Shown here: one piece after another, positions 17,932 to 26,871 of the stretch | How positions within the stretch are numbered: the stretch's first letter is position 1 | Layout of the letters: each line of letters starts with the position of its first letter | Assembly: GCF_937988725.1 (NCBI RefSeq) | Contig: NZ_CALKHS010000009.1 | Coordinates: 310,001-374,000 of the forward strand | DNA length: 64,000 nt | Origin: an uncultured Castellaniella sp. | Lineage (GTDB): Bacteria; Pseudomonadota; Gammaproteobacteria; Burkholderiales; Burkholderiaceae_B | Direction of reading: 5' to 3' | Made by a program: the position numbers and the translations under genes | Notes under the pieces: model-generated | Told to the model about the DNA's origin: nothing | Databases searched by the model: none | Seen by the model: the letters and a program-made list of their open reading frames with translations, nothing else

Positions 17932-18987
17932 TTACAAGGCGGCCTTGACCCGTTCCGTCACGTCGGCAGGCAGCCACTGGGTCCAGACGTCCTGCTTGCT
18001 CTTCAGGAACCACATCGCGGTCGGCTGGGGCTCGGCCTCGTTCTCTTCCATGTAGGCCATGGTCTGGTTCATGTCGTCCAGGGGCACCTTGACCTTGGAC
18101 AGGAAGGCCGTCAACTTGGGCGCCTGCTCGGTGAACTTGGTCGTCACCGCGGTGAACACCGGGTTTTCCGGATAGTCGGACGCCTGCGGCTTTTCGCAAT
18201 TGGGGTCGGTCAGGCACTTCTGCTTGGCCGCGTCATAGGGCGGCAGTTCCAGCTTGACCAGATCCATGGAGCCGACCAGCGGCGTCGGGTACCAGTAGTA
18301 GAAGACGACGTTTTCCTTGCGCTTGTAGGCGGCCGTCAGGGCGGCCTTCTGCGTGGCGCCGGTGCCGGGCGAGAACAGGGTGAAGGTCTTGCCCAGGTCC
18401 AGGGCCTTGAACAGGTTCGTGCTGACGACTTCGCAGCCCCAGCCCGCCGGACAGCCGTAGAAACGGCCCTTGGAGGGTTCTTCGGGATCCTTGAAGTCCT
18501 TCCAGTACTTGGGCAGGTCGGCGGCCTTTTTCAGTTCCGGCAGGCGCTCGGCCGTGTATTTCGGGATGAACCAGGCTTCGCCGCCCATGTAGATGTCGCC
18601 GATGCGCTTGACCTTGCCCGAGGCCTCGGCCTTGTTCCAGGGTTCCAGGGTGCTGTTCAGCCAGATCTCGCTGTTGATGTCCAGGTCGCCGCGCTGCAGG
18701 GCGGCCAGCGCCGGCAGGGTTTCCGTGGGCAGGACTTCCGAATCGCAGCCGTAGCCATGCTTGGCGATGAAGCGCTCGACTTCCACGAGCACCAGGTTGG
18801 ATTCCCAGTTCATGCCGCCGAAGCGCATGGGGCGGTCCAGTTCGCACTGCGGCGCATCGGCCGCCTGGGCGGCCGTCGGCACGACCGACAGACCGGCCAG
18901 CGCAGCCGTCAGGGCCAGGCCCAGAACGGATTTCGACCAACGGGGGGACAGAGTCGCTTGGCGCGACGAAGACAGGGAGATAGACAT
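17932..18987 (-). CDS. proX: Glycine betaine/L-proline periplasmic binding protein
   Basis: 351 residues with a Sec-type signal peptide (basic start, hydrophobic LGLALTAALAGLSVVP, cleavage near AQAAD). The mature part has the ProX core: RFGGMNWESNLVLVEV and several tryptophans (WLNSTLEPW, WYPTPLVG) that would build the aromatic cage for the quaternary ammonium group. Two cysteine pairs (CPAGWGC; CLTDPNC) are likely disulfides. Start at 18987 has AAAGGAGG five bases upstream; the frame extends to 19089 without support. First gene of the operon; the operon responds to osmotic stress in relatives. Confidence 0.94.
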   Translation of the reverse strand: MSISLSSSRQATLSPRWSKSVLGLALTAALAGLSVVPTAAQAADAPQCELDRPMRFGGMNWESNLVLVEVERFIAKHGYGCDSEVLPTETLPALAALQRGDLDINSEIWLNSTLEPWNKAEASGKVKRIGDIYMGGEAWFIPKYTAERLPELKKAADLPKYWKDFKDPEEPSKGRFYGCPAGWGCEVVSTNLFKALDLGKTFTLFSPGTGATQKAALTAAYKRKENVVFYYWYPTPLVGSMDLVKLELPPYDAAKQKCLTDPNCEKPQASDYPENPVFTAVTTKFTEQAPKLTAFLSKVKVPLDDMNQTMAYMEENEAEPQPTAMWFLKSKQDVWTQWLPADVTERVKAAL

Positions 18988-19248
18988 TGAAGCCTCCTTT
19001 GGGTTACGGAGACGCCGGACGCAAAACCGCTTGCGCATCAGACGCCATAGCTTAGGGGAGGGTGTGCGGAAGACGGTGAGGACCGCCAATACATACCAGC
19101 ACTGCCGGTGCCAGGCACCGAGGACAGTCGAAGGCGAAGCACCTGGGACAGGCGTTCGCTGCGAACAGAATTGAAATTCAATAAAACAGCAGAAACGTTA
19201 TTTTACACGCAGGATGACAGAAAATAAACCCCTTTACCGCTGGCAAGA
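18988..19248. other. Upstream region of proXWV
   Basis: About 260 bases between proX and the inverted repeat behind cfa. It contains two palindromes (listed separately) that probably belong to proX control. Otherwise nothing recognisable; no -35/-10 pair stands out. Confidence 0.5.
19154..19182. promoter_or_regulatory. Pair of adjacent palindromes upstream of proX
   Basis: GTTCGC-T-GCGAAC (19154-19166) and ATTGAA-A-TTCAAT (19170-19182) are each perfect, 16 bases apart start to start. The second resembles the TTGAA...TTCAA half-sites reported for BetI-type regulators, which would suit a betaine transporter; this is inference from motif shape only. Confidence 0.4.
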
Positions 19249-19291
19249 CGATTACCCCCTGCGGAAAGGCCATTTCCGCAGGGGGTAATCG
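19249..19291. repeat. Perfect 19-bp inverted repeat behind cfa
   Basis: CGATTACCCCCTGCGGAAA (19249-19267) and its exact complement (19273-19291) flank a 5-base loop. It lies 18 bases past the cfa stop, so it probably ends or protects the cfa message, although no T run follows on the minus strand. Confidence 0.75.
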
Positions 19292-19309
19292 ACCGTTTTG
19301 GCGGCGATC

Positions 19310-20569
19310 TCAGCGCTGCGCGTAGATGTAATCCCGGCGCCAGGGATAGGCCAGATCCGACGGGTAATCCAGTTCGTCCGAACGGCCCGACGGCTGGCGC
19401 TGGGCAAGGATCTGGTGCAGGGCGATCCAGCCGTGCTCGAAGCCCATGGCGCAGCCCGCCAGGTACATGCGGTAGGCCCGCAACGAACGTTCCCCCTGGG
19501 GCGTGTTCAGAATGGCCCTGGCCTCGTCCAGCTTGGCCTCCAGCGCATCGCTCCAGGCCCACAGGGTGCGGGCGTAATGCGGCCGGATGTTTTCGACGTC
19601 CAGGTCTTCGAGACCCGCTTCGGCCATGGTCTGCATCACGTAATGGATGTGGGACAGCTCCCCGCCGGGAAAGATGAACTTTTCGATGAAGTCCCCCATG
19701 CCCGCGCCCAGTTCGGTGTTGCTGATGCCTCCGGCCGTGATGCCGTGGTTCATGATCAGGCCGCCGGGACGCACCAAGCGACGCAGCTTGCTGAAATAGC
19801 CGATCAGTTGCGCGCGACCGACGTGTTCGAACATGCCGACGGAGGAAATCTTGTCGTATGGCTGCGACTCATCGAGCTTGCGATAGTCCAGCAGTTCCAT
19901 GCGCACCCGACCGCTCAGGCCCTTTTCCTGGATCAGATGATTGACGTAGGCGTGCTGGTTGTGGGACAGGGTGATGCCGGTCACATCGACGTCGTAGTGT
20001 TCGGCGGCCCACAGCATCAGCCCCCCCCAGCCGCCGCCCACGTCCAGGAAGCGCTCGCCGGACTTCAGCGCCAGCTTGCGGCAGATGTGGTCCAGCTTCG
20101 CTTCCTGGGCCTGCGCCACGGTCATGCCAGGCTCGCGGTAGTAAGCGCAGGAATAGACCCGGCGCGGATCCAGCCACAGGGCATAGAAATCGTCGGACAG
20201 GTCGTAGTGGAATTCGATCTGCCGCGCATCGCGGTCTTCAGAATGGCGCCAGACGGACACCAGGCGCCGCACCAGGCTGGTCAGCCAGCCCAGCTGCGCC
20301 GCATCCACCGGTGAACCCGGCAGGATTCCGGCGGCCAGTCGCATCAGGTCTCGCATGGAACCGTCGAAATCGAATTTTCCATCGACGTAGTCCTCGCCCA
20401 GCGCGCCGACTTCTCCCGCCGCGAAATGCGCCAGGACGGAAGGATCCCGGATCATGAAATGCAGTTGCGCGTCGGCGGGACCGATTTTCTCGCCATCCGG
20501 CAACGTCATGGACACCGGAATGGACAAAGACCCAAGCTTGTTCTCGATGATGGATGCGATTGCAGTCAA
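19310..20569 (-). CDS. cfa: Cyclopropane-fatty-acyl-phospholipid synthase
   Basis: Adds a methylene bridge from S-adenosylmethionine to unsaturated acyl chains of membrane phospholipids. The SAM-binding motif is FLDVGGGWGGLMLWAA; further family landmarks are EFHYDLSDDFYALWLDPRRV, YSCAYYR and the active-site region SVGMFEHVG. 419 residues. I choose a TTG at 20569 because GGGAGG (20575-20580) lies five bases upstream; the open frame goes on to a GTG at 20620, but that lies upstream of the likely -10 box. Divergent from the Bcr/CflA exporter. Confidence 0.92.
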   Translation of the reverse strand: MTAIASIIENKLGSLSIPVSMTLPDGEKIGPADAQLHFMIRDPSVLAHFAAGEVGALGEDYVDGKFDFDGSMRDLMRLAAGILPGSPVDAAQLGWLTSLVRRLVSVWRHSEDRDARQIEFHYDLSDDFYALWLDPRRVYSCAYYREPGMTVAQAQEAKLDHICRKLALKSGERFLDVGGGWGGLMLWAAEHYDVDVTGITLSHNQHAYVNHLIQEKGLSGRVRMELLDYRKLDESQPYDKISSVGMFEHVGRAQLIGYFSKLRRLVRPGGLIMNHGITAGGISNTELGAGMGDFIEKFIFPGGELSHIHYVMQTMAEAGLEDLDVENIRPHYARTLWAWSDALEAKLDEARAILNTPQGERSLRAYRMYLAGCAMGFEHGWIALHQILAQRQPSGRSDELDYPSDLAYPWRRDYIYAQR

Positions 20570-20600
20570 CAGAGCCTCCCTGAGTTCACGAATGGACCTT

Positions 20601-20631
20601 GTTATAGTAGCGCCAAACACGCTCTCTTCAA
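20601..20631 (-). promoter_or_regulatory. Likely cfa promoter
   Basis: On the minus strand TTGAAG (20631-20626), a 19-base spacer and TATAAC (20606-20601), about 25 bases ahead of the ribosome-binding site. The long spacer makes it tentative. Confidence 0.4.
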
Positions 20632-20649
20632 GCCTCTCCGCTGTTCCAC

Positions 20650-21873
20650 ATGCCCCGCAAAACCCCCGCCCTGATGCCTTCCTGGCTGGTGCTCATGGGC
20701 GCCCTGGCCGCTCTGGGTCCGGTCGCCATCGACATGTACCTGCCGGCCTTCGGCGCCATGGCCCGCGACCTGAACACGACTCAGGGCCTGGTCGAACGCA
20801 CCCTGGCCAGCTATCTGCTGGGCCTGGCCGTGGCGCAGCTGGCCTACGGCCCGCTGGCCGACCGCTATGGCCGGAAACTGCCGCTGCTGGTCGGGCTGGC
20901 CCTGTTTTCCATCGCCTCGCTGGCCTGCGCCCTGAGCAACGACATCGACCACCTGATGCTCTGGCGCATCGTCCAGGCCTTCGGCGGCGCCGCCGGCATG
21001 GTGGTGCCCCGGGCCGTGATCCGCGATCACCTGGACACCCGCGAAGCCGCCCAGGCCCTGTCCCTGCTGATGCTGGTCATGGGGGTCATGCCCATCCTGG
21101 CGCCGCTGCTGGGCGGCCAGGCCGTGACCTTGGGGTCCTGGCGCACCGTGTTCTACATGATGGCCCTGGCGGGCGCCGGCCTGTGGCTGGCGGTGCTGCG
21201 CAACATGCGCGAATCCCTGCCGGACGAACGGCGCACGCCGCTGGCGGTCGGCACCATCCTGGCGAATTTCCGCCTGCTGCTGACGCACCGGGGCTTCATG
21301 GGCTACGCCCTGGCGGGCGGCCTGGGGTCGGCGGGCATGTTCGCCTACATCTCGGGCTCGCCCCTGGTCTTCATCCAGATCTACGGCATCGACCCGCGCT
21401 GGTTCGGCCTGGTGTTCGGCCTGAACGCGGCGTCGCTGATCCTGGCCGCGCAGCTGAGCGCCCGCCTGCTGAACCGCCACCGGCCGCTGGATCTGCTGCT
21501 CCGGTCCCAGTTCACCCTGGTCCTGATGACGGCCGCCGCCCTGGTCCTGACCCTGGGGGGCTGGATCAACCTGCCTTTGCTGATGCTGTGCCTGATGGGC
21601 TTCATGGCGAGCCAGGGCTTCGTCGGCCCGAACTCGGCGGCCCTGGCGCTGGCCGAACAGGGCCCGCGCCTGGGCACGGCTTCGGCGCTGATGGGCGCCC
21701 TGCAGATGTTCTGCGGCGCGCTGTCCGGCTTTCTCGTCAGCCTGTGGCATACTGACAGCCCCCTGCCCCTGACGGCGGTGCTGGCCGCCTGCGCGGCGCT
21801 GTCGTGGCTGTCCAGCCGCGTGGCCATCAGGCGCGCGCCGCCCGGCGCACGGCAAAAGACAGATGCAGCTTGA
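20650..21873 (+). CDS. Bcr/CflA-family drug:H+ antiporter (MFS)
   Basis: 407-residue, 12-helix major facilitator protein. The start PSWLVLMGALAALGPVAID leading to MYLPAFGAMARDL is typical of the Bcr/CflA (DHA1) group, and the loop 2-3 motif is PLADRYGRKLPLL. Such proteins export bicyclomycin, chloramphenicol-like drugs or cysteine-type metabolites; the substrate here is not known. The rpmB promoter overlaps its last codons. Confidence 0.88.
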   Translation: MPRKTPALMPSWLVLMGALAALGPVAIDMYLPAFGAMARDLNTTQGLVERTLASYLLGLAVAQLAYGPLADRYGRKLPLLVGLALFSIASLACALSNDIDHLMLWRIVQAFGGAAGMVVPRAVIRDHLDTREAAQALSLLMLVMGVMPILAPLLGGQAVTLGSWRTVFYMMALAGAGLWLAVLRNMRESLPDERRTPLAVGTILANFRLLLTHRGFMGYALAGGLGSAGMFAYISGSPLVFIQIYGIDPRWFGLVFGLNAASLILAAQLSARLLNRHRPLDLLLRSQFTLVLMTAAALVLTLGGWINLPLLMLCLMGFMASQGFVGPNSAALALAEQGPRLGTASALMGALQMFCGALSGFLVSLWHTDSPLPLTAVLAACAALSWLSSRVAIRRAPPGARQKTDAA

Positions 21874-21899
21874 TTCGAAAGCCATTTCCAGTATAGAAT
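21870..21899 (+). promoter_or_regulatory. Sigma70 promoter of rpmB-rpmG
   Basis: TTGATT (21870-21875), 18-base spacer, TAGAAT (21894-21899). The -35 box begins inside the final codons of the exporter gene. It leaves a leader of about 30 bases before rpmB. Confidence 0.7.
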
Positions 21900-21936
21900 G
21901 CTAGGCTTTCCTGATATAGATTACAGAGGTGAGACC

Positions 21937-22173
21937 ATGGCACGCGTATGCCAAGTAACCGGCAAAGGCCCGATGGTGGGCAACAACGTTTCGCACGCGA
22001 ACAACAAGACCAAGCGTCGTTTCCTGCCCAACCTGCAATCGCGCCGGTTCTGGGTTGAATCCGAAAACCGCTGGGTGCGCCTGCGCGTATCCACCAAGGC
22101 CCTGCGCACCATCGACAAGAACGGCATCGATTCCGTCCTGGCCGACCTGCGTGCCCGTGGCGAACTGGCCTGA
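21937..22173 (+). CDS. rpmB: 50S ribosomal protein L28
   Basis: 78 residues beginning MARVCQVTGKGPMVGNNVSH, the standard L28 start, with NNKTKRRFLPNLQSRRFWVE. The start at 21937 is the universally used one; upstream frame (to 21898) overlaps the promoter. First gene of the rpmB-rpmG unit. Confidence 0.97.
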   Translation: MARVCQVTGKGPMVGNNVSHANNKTKRRFLPNLQSRRFWVESENRWVRLRVSTKALRTIDKNGIDSVLADLRARGELA

Positions 22174-22192
22174 TCGGCCCTAGGAGCACATC

Positions 22193-22360
22193 ATGGCAAA
22201 AGGTATCCGCGAAAAAATCAAGCTGGAATCCACGGCTGGCACCGGTCACTTCTACACGACCACGAAGAACAAGCGCAACATGCCGGAAAAGATGCTGATC
22301 AAGAAATTTGATCCGGTCGCGCGCAAGCACGTCGAATACAAGGAAACCAAGCTGAAATAA
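22193..22360 (+). CDS. rpmG: 50S ribosomal protein L33
   Basis: A 55-residue gene: MAKGIREKIKLESTAGTGHF then YTTTKNKRNMPEKM and the C-terminal VARKHVEYKETKLK. The zinc-binding cysteines found in some L33 copies are absent, so this is the zinc-free form. The ribosome-binding site is AGGAG seven bases upstream. It follows rpmB by 19 bases and is ended by a strong terminator. Confidence 0.97.
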   Translation: MAKGIREKIKLESTAGTGHFYTTTKNKRNMPEKMLIKKFDPVARKHVEYKETKLK

Positions 22361-22400
22361 TCCGGGGCGCCTCTCCCGGACCGTCTCACCGGTTTCGCAG

Positions 22401-22430
22401 AATCCCCGCCTTCGCGCGGGGATTTTTTTT
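22401..22430 (+). terminator. Rho-independent terminator of rpmB-rpmG
   Basis: AATCCCCGC (22401-22409) pairs with GCGGGGATT (22416-22424) and continues into a run of T to 22430. Confidence 0.93.
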
Positions 22431-22506
22431 GCCTGTTTTCCCCCGCGACCGGCAGCCATCTATAATGGTCAGCTTGGCCCATATCTCCAATTACCCAGAC
22501 AGATCC

Positions 22507-25158
22507 ATGCAGGAACGCTACATCCCGAACCAGGTCGAATCCGAAGCCCAGGCCCATTGGCGCGAAGGCGACGTCTACCGCGTCACCGAACACGCCGTCA
22601 ACGCCGACGGATCCCCCAAGCCCAAGTTCTACGCCTGCTCGATGCTGCCCTATCCCAGCGGCAAGCTGCACATGGGTCACGTGCGCAACTACACCATCAA
22701 CGACATGATGACCCGGCAGCTGCGCATGCGCGGGTACAACGTGCTGATGCCCATGGGCTGGGACGCCTTCGGCATGCCGGCGGAAAACGCCGCCATGAAA
22801 TCCGGCGTGCCGCCCGCCAAATGGACCTACGACAACATCGCCTACATGAAAAAGCAGATGCAGGCGATGGGGCTGGCCATCGACTGGTCGCGCGAAATGT
22901 GCGCCTGCGACCCGTCGTACTACAAATGGAACCAGTGGCTGTTCCTGAAGATGCTGGAAAAAGGCATCGCCTACCGCAAGACGCAGGTCGTCAACTGGGA
23001 TCCGGTCGACCAGACCGTGCTGGCCAACGAACAGGTCATCGACGGACGCGGCTGGCGCTCCGGCGCCCCGGTCGAAAAGCGCGAGATCCCCGGCTACTAC
23101 CTGCGCATCACCGACTACGCGGACGAACTGCTGGGCACCCTGGAAGACGGCCTGCCCGGCTGGCCCGAACGCGTGCGCCTGATGCAGGAAAACTGGATCG
23201 GCAAGAGCGAGGGCGTGCGCTTCGCCTTCCGCCACGACATCCGCGACGACGCCGGCCAGCTGATCCAGGACGGCCTGCTGCATGTCTTCACCACCCGCGC
23301 CGACACCATCATGGGCGTCACGTTCTGCGCGGTGGCTCCGGAACACCCGCTGGCCGCCCGCGCGGCCCGGGACAACCCCGAACTGACCGCCTTCATCGAG
23401 GCCTGCCGCCAGGGCGGCACCACCGAGGCCGAACTGGCCACCCGCGAAAAAGAAGGCCTGCCCACGGGCCTGTCCGTCACGCACCCGCTCACGGGCGAAC
23501 CCGTCCCCGTCTGGGTCGGCAATTACGTGCTGATGAGCTACGGCGACGGCGCCGTCATGGGCGTGCCCGCGCACGACGAACGCGACTTCGCCTTCGCCCG
23601 CAAATACGGCCTGCCCATCCGCCAGGTGATCGAGGCGCACGGCCAGACCTGGTCCGACGCCGCCTGGCAGGACTGGTACGGCGACAAGCAGGTCGGCCGC
23701 ACGGTCAATTCCGGCAAGTTCGACGGCCTGAACACGGCCCAGGCCATCCAGGCCGTGGCCGCCGACCTCCAGGCCATGGGCCTGGGCGAACTGCGCACGA
23801 CCTGGCGCCTGCGCGACTGGGGCATTTCCCGCCAGCGCTACTGGGGCACGCCCATCCCCATCATCCACTGCGCCGACTGCGGCCCCGTGCCGGTCCCCGA
23901 AAAAGACCTGCCGGTGATCCTGCCCGAAGACCTGGTGCCCGACGGCAGCGGCAACCCGCTGGCCAGGCACGAAGGCTTCCTGTCGTGCCATTGCCCGTCC
24001 TGCGGCAAGCCCGCGCGGCGCGAAACCGACACCATGGACACCTTCATCGATTCGTCCTGGTATTTCATGCGCTACACCTCGCCCGGCAACGACCAGGCCA
24101 TGGTGGACGCCCGCAACGATTACTGGATGCCGATGGACCAGTACATCGGCGGCATCGAGCACGCCGTGCTGCACCTGCTGTACGCGCGCTTCTGGACGCG
24201 CGTCATGCGCGACCTGGACATGCTGAAGTTTTCCGAGCCCTTCACGAAGCTGCTGTGCCAGGGCATGGTGCTCAACCACATCTATTCGCGCAAGAACGCG
24301 CGGGGCGGCATCGAGTACTTCTGGCCCGAGCAGGTGGAAAACATCACCGACGACAAAGGCGCCATCATCGGCGCCCGCCTGAAATCGGATGGATCGACCA
24401 TCGATTACGGCGGCATCGGCACCATGTCCAAGTCCAAGAACAACGGGGTGGATCCGCAATCCCTGATCGACGGACTGGGCGCGGACACGGCCCGCCTGTT
24501 CGTCATGTTCGCCAGCCCGCCGGAACAGACCCTGGAATGGTCGGACTCCGGCGTGGACGGCGCCAACCGCTTCCTGCGCCGCCTGTGGGCCTTTTGCCAG
24601 TCGCAGCAGGACGCCCTGCGCGGCCACCTGAACCCGCCGACCGACTGGTCCGGGCTGGACGACGCCGCCGCCGCGCTGCGGCGCGCCGTCCACGGGTTGC
24701 TGAAGCAGGCGGACTACGACTACCAACGCATCCAGTACAACACGGTGGTGTCCACCGCCATGAAGATGCTCAACACCCTGGAATCCGCCGCCCAGGCGGG
24801 GACGGGCGGCCCGGCGCTGGCGGAAACCACGTCGATCCTGCTGCGCGTGCTGTACCCGGTGGTGCCGCACATCACCTGGCAGCTGTGGCGCGACCTGGGC
24901 TTCGCCGGCCAGCACGGCGATCTGCTGGACGCGCCCTGGCCGACGGTGGACGAAGCCGCCCTGCGGGCCGACACGATCGAACTGGTGCTGCAGGTCAACG
25001 GCAAGGTCCGCGGCCAGCTCGGCGTTCCGCAGGAAGCCGACAAGGCCGCCATCGAAGCCCTGGCCCGCACCCACGAAGCCGTCGAGCGCTTCCTGGAAGG
25101 CCGCGCCCCCAAGCGGGTGGTGGTGGTCCCCGGGCGCCTGGTCAACGTCGTCGGATGA
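22507..25158 (+). CDS. leuS: Leucyl-tRNA synthetase
   Basis: Class I aminoacyl-tRNA synthetase of 883 residues. HIGH motif is HMGH at 55-58 in PYPSGKLHMGHVRNYTIND; the KMSKS motif is TMSKSKNNGVDP. The editing domain (about 220-420) contains TRADTIMGVTF and the GVPAHDERD segment that binds the misacylated end. A zinc-type CxxC pair is in CHCPSCGKPARRETDTMDTF. The ATG at 22507 is used because similarity begins with MQERYIPNQ; frame upstream to 22429 overlaps the rpmG terminator. The stop overlaps the lptE start by four bases. Confidence 0.97.
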   Translation: MQERYIPNQVESEAQAHWREGDVYRVTEHAVNADGSPKPKFYACSMLPYPSGKLHMGHVRNYTINDMMTRQLRMRGYNVLMPMGWDAFGMPAENAAMKSGVPPAKWTYDNIAYMKKQMQAMGLAIDWSREMCACDPSYYKWNQWLFLKMLEKGIAYRKTQVVNWDPVDQTVLANEQVIDGRGWRSGAPVEKREIPGYYLRITDYADELLGTLEDGLPGWPERVRLMQENWIGKSEGVRFAFRHDIRDDAGQLIQDGLLHVFTTRADTIMGVTFCAVAPEHPLAARAARDNPELTAFIEACRQGGTTEAELATREKEGLPTGLSVTHPLTGEPVPVWVGNYVLMSYGDGAVMGVPAHDERDFAFARKYGLPIRQVIEAHGQTWSDAAWQDWYGDKQVGRTVNSGKFDGLNTAQAIQAVAADLQAMGLGELRTTWRLRDWGISRQRYWGTPIPIIHCADCGPVPVPEKDLPVILPEDLVPDGSGNPLARHEGFLSCHCPSCGKPARRETDTMDTFIDSSWYFMRYTSPGNDQAMVDARNDYWMPMDQYIGGIEHAVLHLLYARFWTRVMRDLDMLKFSEPFTKLLCQGMVLNHIYSRKNARGGIEYFWPEQVENITDDKGAIIGARLKSDGSTIDYGGIGTMSKSKNNGVDPQSLIDGLGADTARLFVMFASPPEQTLEWSDSGVDGANRFLRRLWAFCQSQQDALRGHLNPPTDWSGLDDAAAALRRAVHGLLKQADYDYQRIQYNTVVSTAMKMLNTLESAAQAGTGGPALAETTSILLRVLYPVVPHITWQLWRDLGFAGQHGDLLDAPWPTVDEAALRADTIELVLQVNGKVRGQLGVPQEADKAAIEALARTHEAVERFLEGRAPKRVVVVPGRLVNVVG

Positions 25159-25796
25159 GCGCCATGGTCCTCTTCACTGCCTTCGCACGCCGCCTGCGCC
25201 TGACGCTGGGGCTGGCCTGCCTGCTGGCGCTGGGCGCCTGCGGCTTCCACCTGAAGGGGGCCACCCCGCTGCCCTTCCACAGCATCTACACGAACATCAA
25301 CCTGGACACCTCTTTCGGCGCCCGGCTGCAGCGCACCATCCAGGCGAACTCGCCCGACACGCGCTTCGCCAGGGAACGCTCGCAGGCCGACGTCTATCTG
25401 CACCAGATTTCCGTACGCCAGAACCTGCGCCAGCTGTCGATCGACGCCGAAGGCCGGGTCGAGGAATACGAACTGAACCTTGACTTCACCTTCCAGCTGC
25501 TCGACAAGGCCGGCCACGTCCTGCTGGCGCCCACCACGCTGCACAGCACCCGCGAACTGCCCTACAACGACCGGATCGTCCAGGCCAAGGAAAGCGAAAT
25601 CACCCGCACGTTCAGGGACATGCGCGACAGCCTGATCGACCAGATTCTGCGCCGCATCAGCGCTCCCGAAGTCCAGGAAGCCTACCGCGACGCGGCGGAC
25701 CGCCCGATCGTCTCGGTTCCCGACGGCGGCGCCCAGCCCGACGAAGAGGTCAACCCGATCGACAGGCCAAGCAACATCAACGGCATGCCCTACTGA
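25155..25796 (+). CDS. lptE: LPS-assembly lipoprotein LptE
   Basis: 213-residue outer-membrane lipoprotein that plugs the LptD barrel for lipopolysaccharide export. The signal ends in the lipobox LGAC with the lipidated cysteine at residue 29, followed by GFHLKGATPLPF, the hallmark of LptE (RlpB). The start overlaps the leuS stop (ATGA); an in-frame ATG three codons later is possible. The leuS-lptE-holA order is conserved in proteobacteria. Confidence 0.93.
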   Translation: MSAMVLFTAFARRLRLTLGLACLLALGACGFHLKGATPLPFHSIYTNINLDTSFGARLQRTIQANSPDTRFARERSQADVYLHQISVRQNLRQLSIDAEGRVEEYELNLDFTFQLLDKAGHVLLAPTTLHSTRELPYNDRIVQAKESEITRTFRDMRDSLIDQILRRISAPEVQEAYRDAADRPIVSVPDGGAQPDEEVNPIDRPSNINGMPY

Positions 25797-25799
25797 TCC

Positions 25800-26846
25800 A
25801 TGTCCAGCCGAGCGCCCGACGCCGATCAGATCATTGCGCAGTTCGCGTCCGGGCGCGATCTGCCGCCCTGCACCGTCCTGTCGGGCGACGAGATCCTGCT
25901 GCTCACCGAGGCGGCCGACGCCTACCGCGCCGCCGCCACCCGCCTGGGCTGCAGCGAACGCACGCATCTGGTGATGGACGCCCGCAGCGACTGGAGCGCG
26001 GCGCTGATGGCCGCCCGCAATACGTCCCTGTTCGGCGACCTGCGCATGGTCGAAATCAGCCTGCCGACCGGCAAGCCCGGCAAGACGGGCGCGGATACCC
26101 TGCAGTCGCTGGCCGACATGGCCGCCCAGGGCCAGCTGCCCGACGTCCGCATGCTGATCCGCCTGCCGGCGCTGGACTGGACGACGCAAAAGGCCAAATG
26201 GGTCCAGGCCCTGAAGAAACAGGCGACGTGGATCGACGTGCCGACCATCCCGCGCGCCGGGCTGCCCCGGTGGATCGCCGCCCGCCTGGCCCGCCAGGAT
26301 CACACGGCCGACGCCGACACCCTGGCCTGGCTCAGCGACAAGGTCGAGGGCAATCTGCTGGCGGCCCACCAGGAAATCCAGAAACTCGCGCTGCTCCACC
26401 CCGCCGGGCCGCTGACCCTGGACCAGGTGCAGGCTGCCGTGCTGAACGTGGCCCGCTACAATCTCTATGATCTGCGCGATGCCATGCTGGCCGGCCAGGC
26501 CGATCGCGCGCTGACCGTGCTCGGCGGCCTGCGGGCCGAAGGCGAGGCCCTGCCGCTGGTCCTGTGGGCCGTGGGCGAGGAAATCCGCATCCTGACCCGC
26601 GCCAGCGCCGACGCCAACCCGGACGGCGTCTTGCGGGCCTACCGCATTTTCGGCCCGCGCGAACGGCTGGTCCGCCAGGCGCTGCAGCGCGTGCCGGCCC
26701 GCGCCTGGCCGCCGGCTCTGCGCCACGCCCACGAAGTCGACCGGCTGATCAAGGGCATCCCGGTGCCCGGCCGGCTGCAGGACCCCTGGGACGAGCTGGC
26801 CCGGCTCGTCCTGCGCATCGCCAGCGCCGGCGCCCGCCGCGCCTGA
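25800..26846 (+). CDS. holA: DNA polymerase III delta subunit
   Basis: 348-residue clamp-loader subunit that opens the beta sliding clamp. Family features: an early VLSGDEILLLTEAADAYR segment (clamp-contacting region), the AAA+-like core, the segment LARQDHTADADTLAWLSDKV and then EGNLLAAHQEIQKLALL, and the C-terminal collar domain. Three bases separate it from lptE. Confidence 0.94.
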   Translation: MSSRAPDADQIIAQFASGRDLPPCTVLSGDEILLLTEAADAYRAAATRLGCSERTHLVMDARSDWSAALMAARNTSLFGDLRMVEISLPTGKPGKTGADTLQSLADMAAQGQLPDVRMLIRLPALDWTTQKAKWVQALKKQATWIDVPTIPRAGLPRWIAARLARQDHTADADTLAWLSDKVEGNLLAAHQEIQKLALLHPAGPLTLDQVQAAVLNVARYNLYDLRDAMLAGQADRALTVLGGLRAEGEALPLVLWAVGEEIRILTRASADANPDGVLRAYRIFGPRERLVRQALQRVPARAWPPALRHAHEVDRLIKGIPVPGRLQDPWDELARLVLRIASAGARRA

Positions 26847-26871
26847 TCCGCGAATTTTTGACCGAACCGCC

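Noticed and set aside
22557..25796. Very long plus-strand frame over leuS running into lptE
   Set aside because: The leuS part is a shadow in another frame; only the last 213 codons are real, as lptE.
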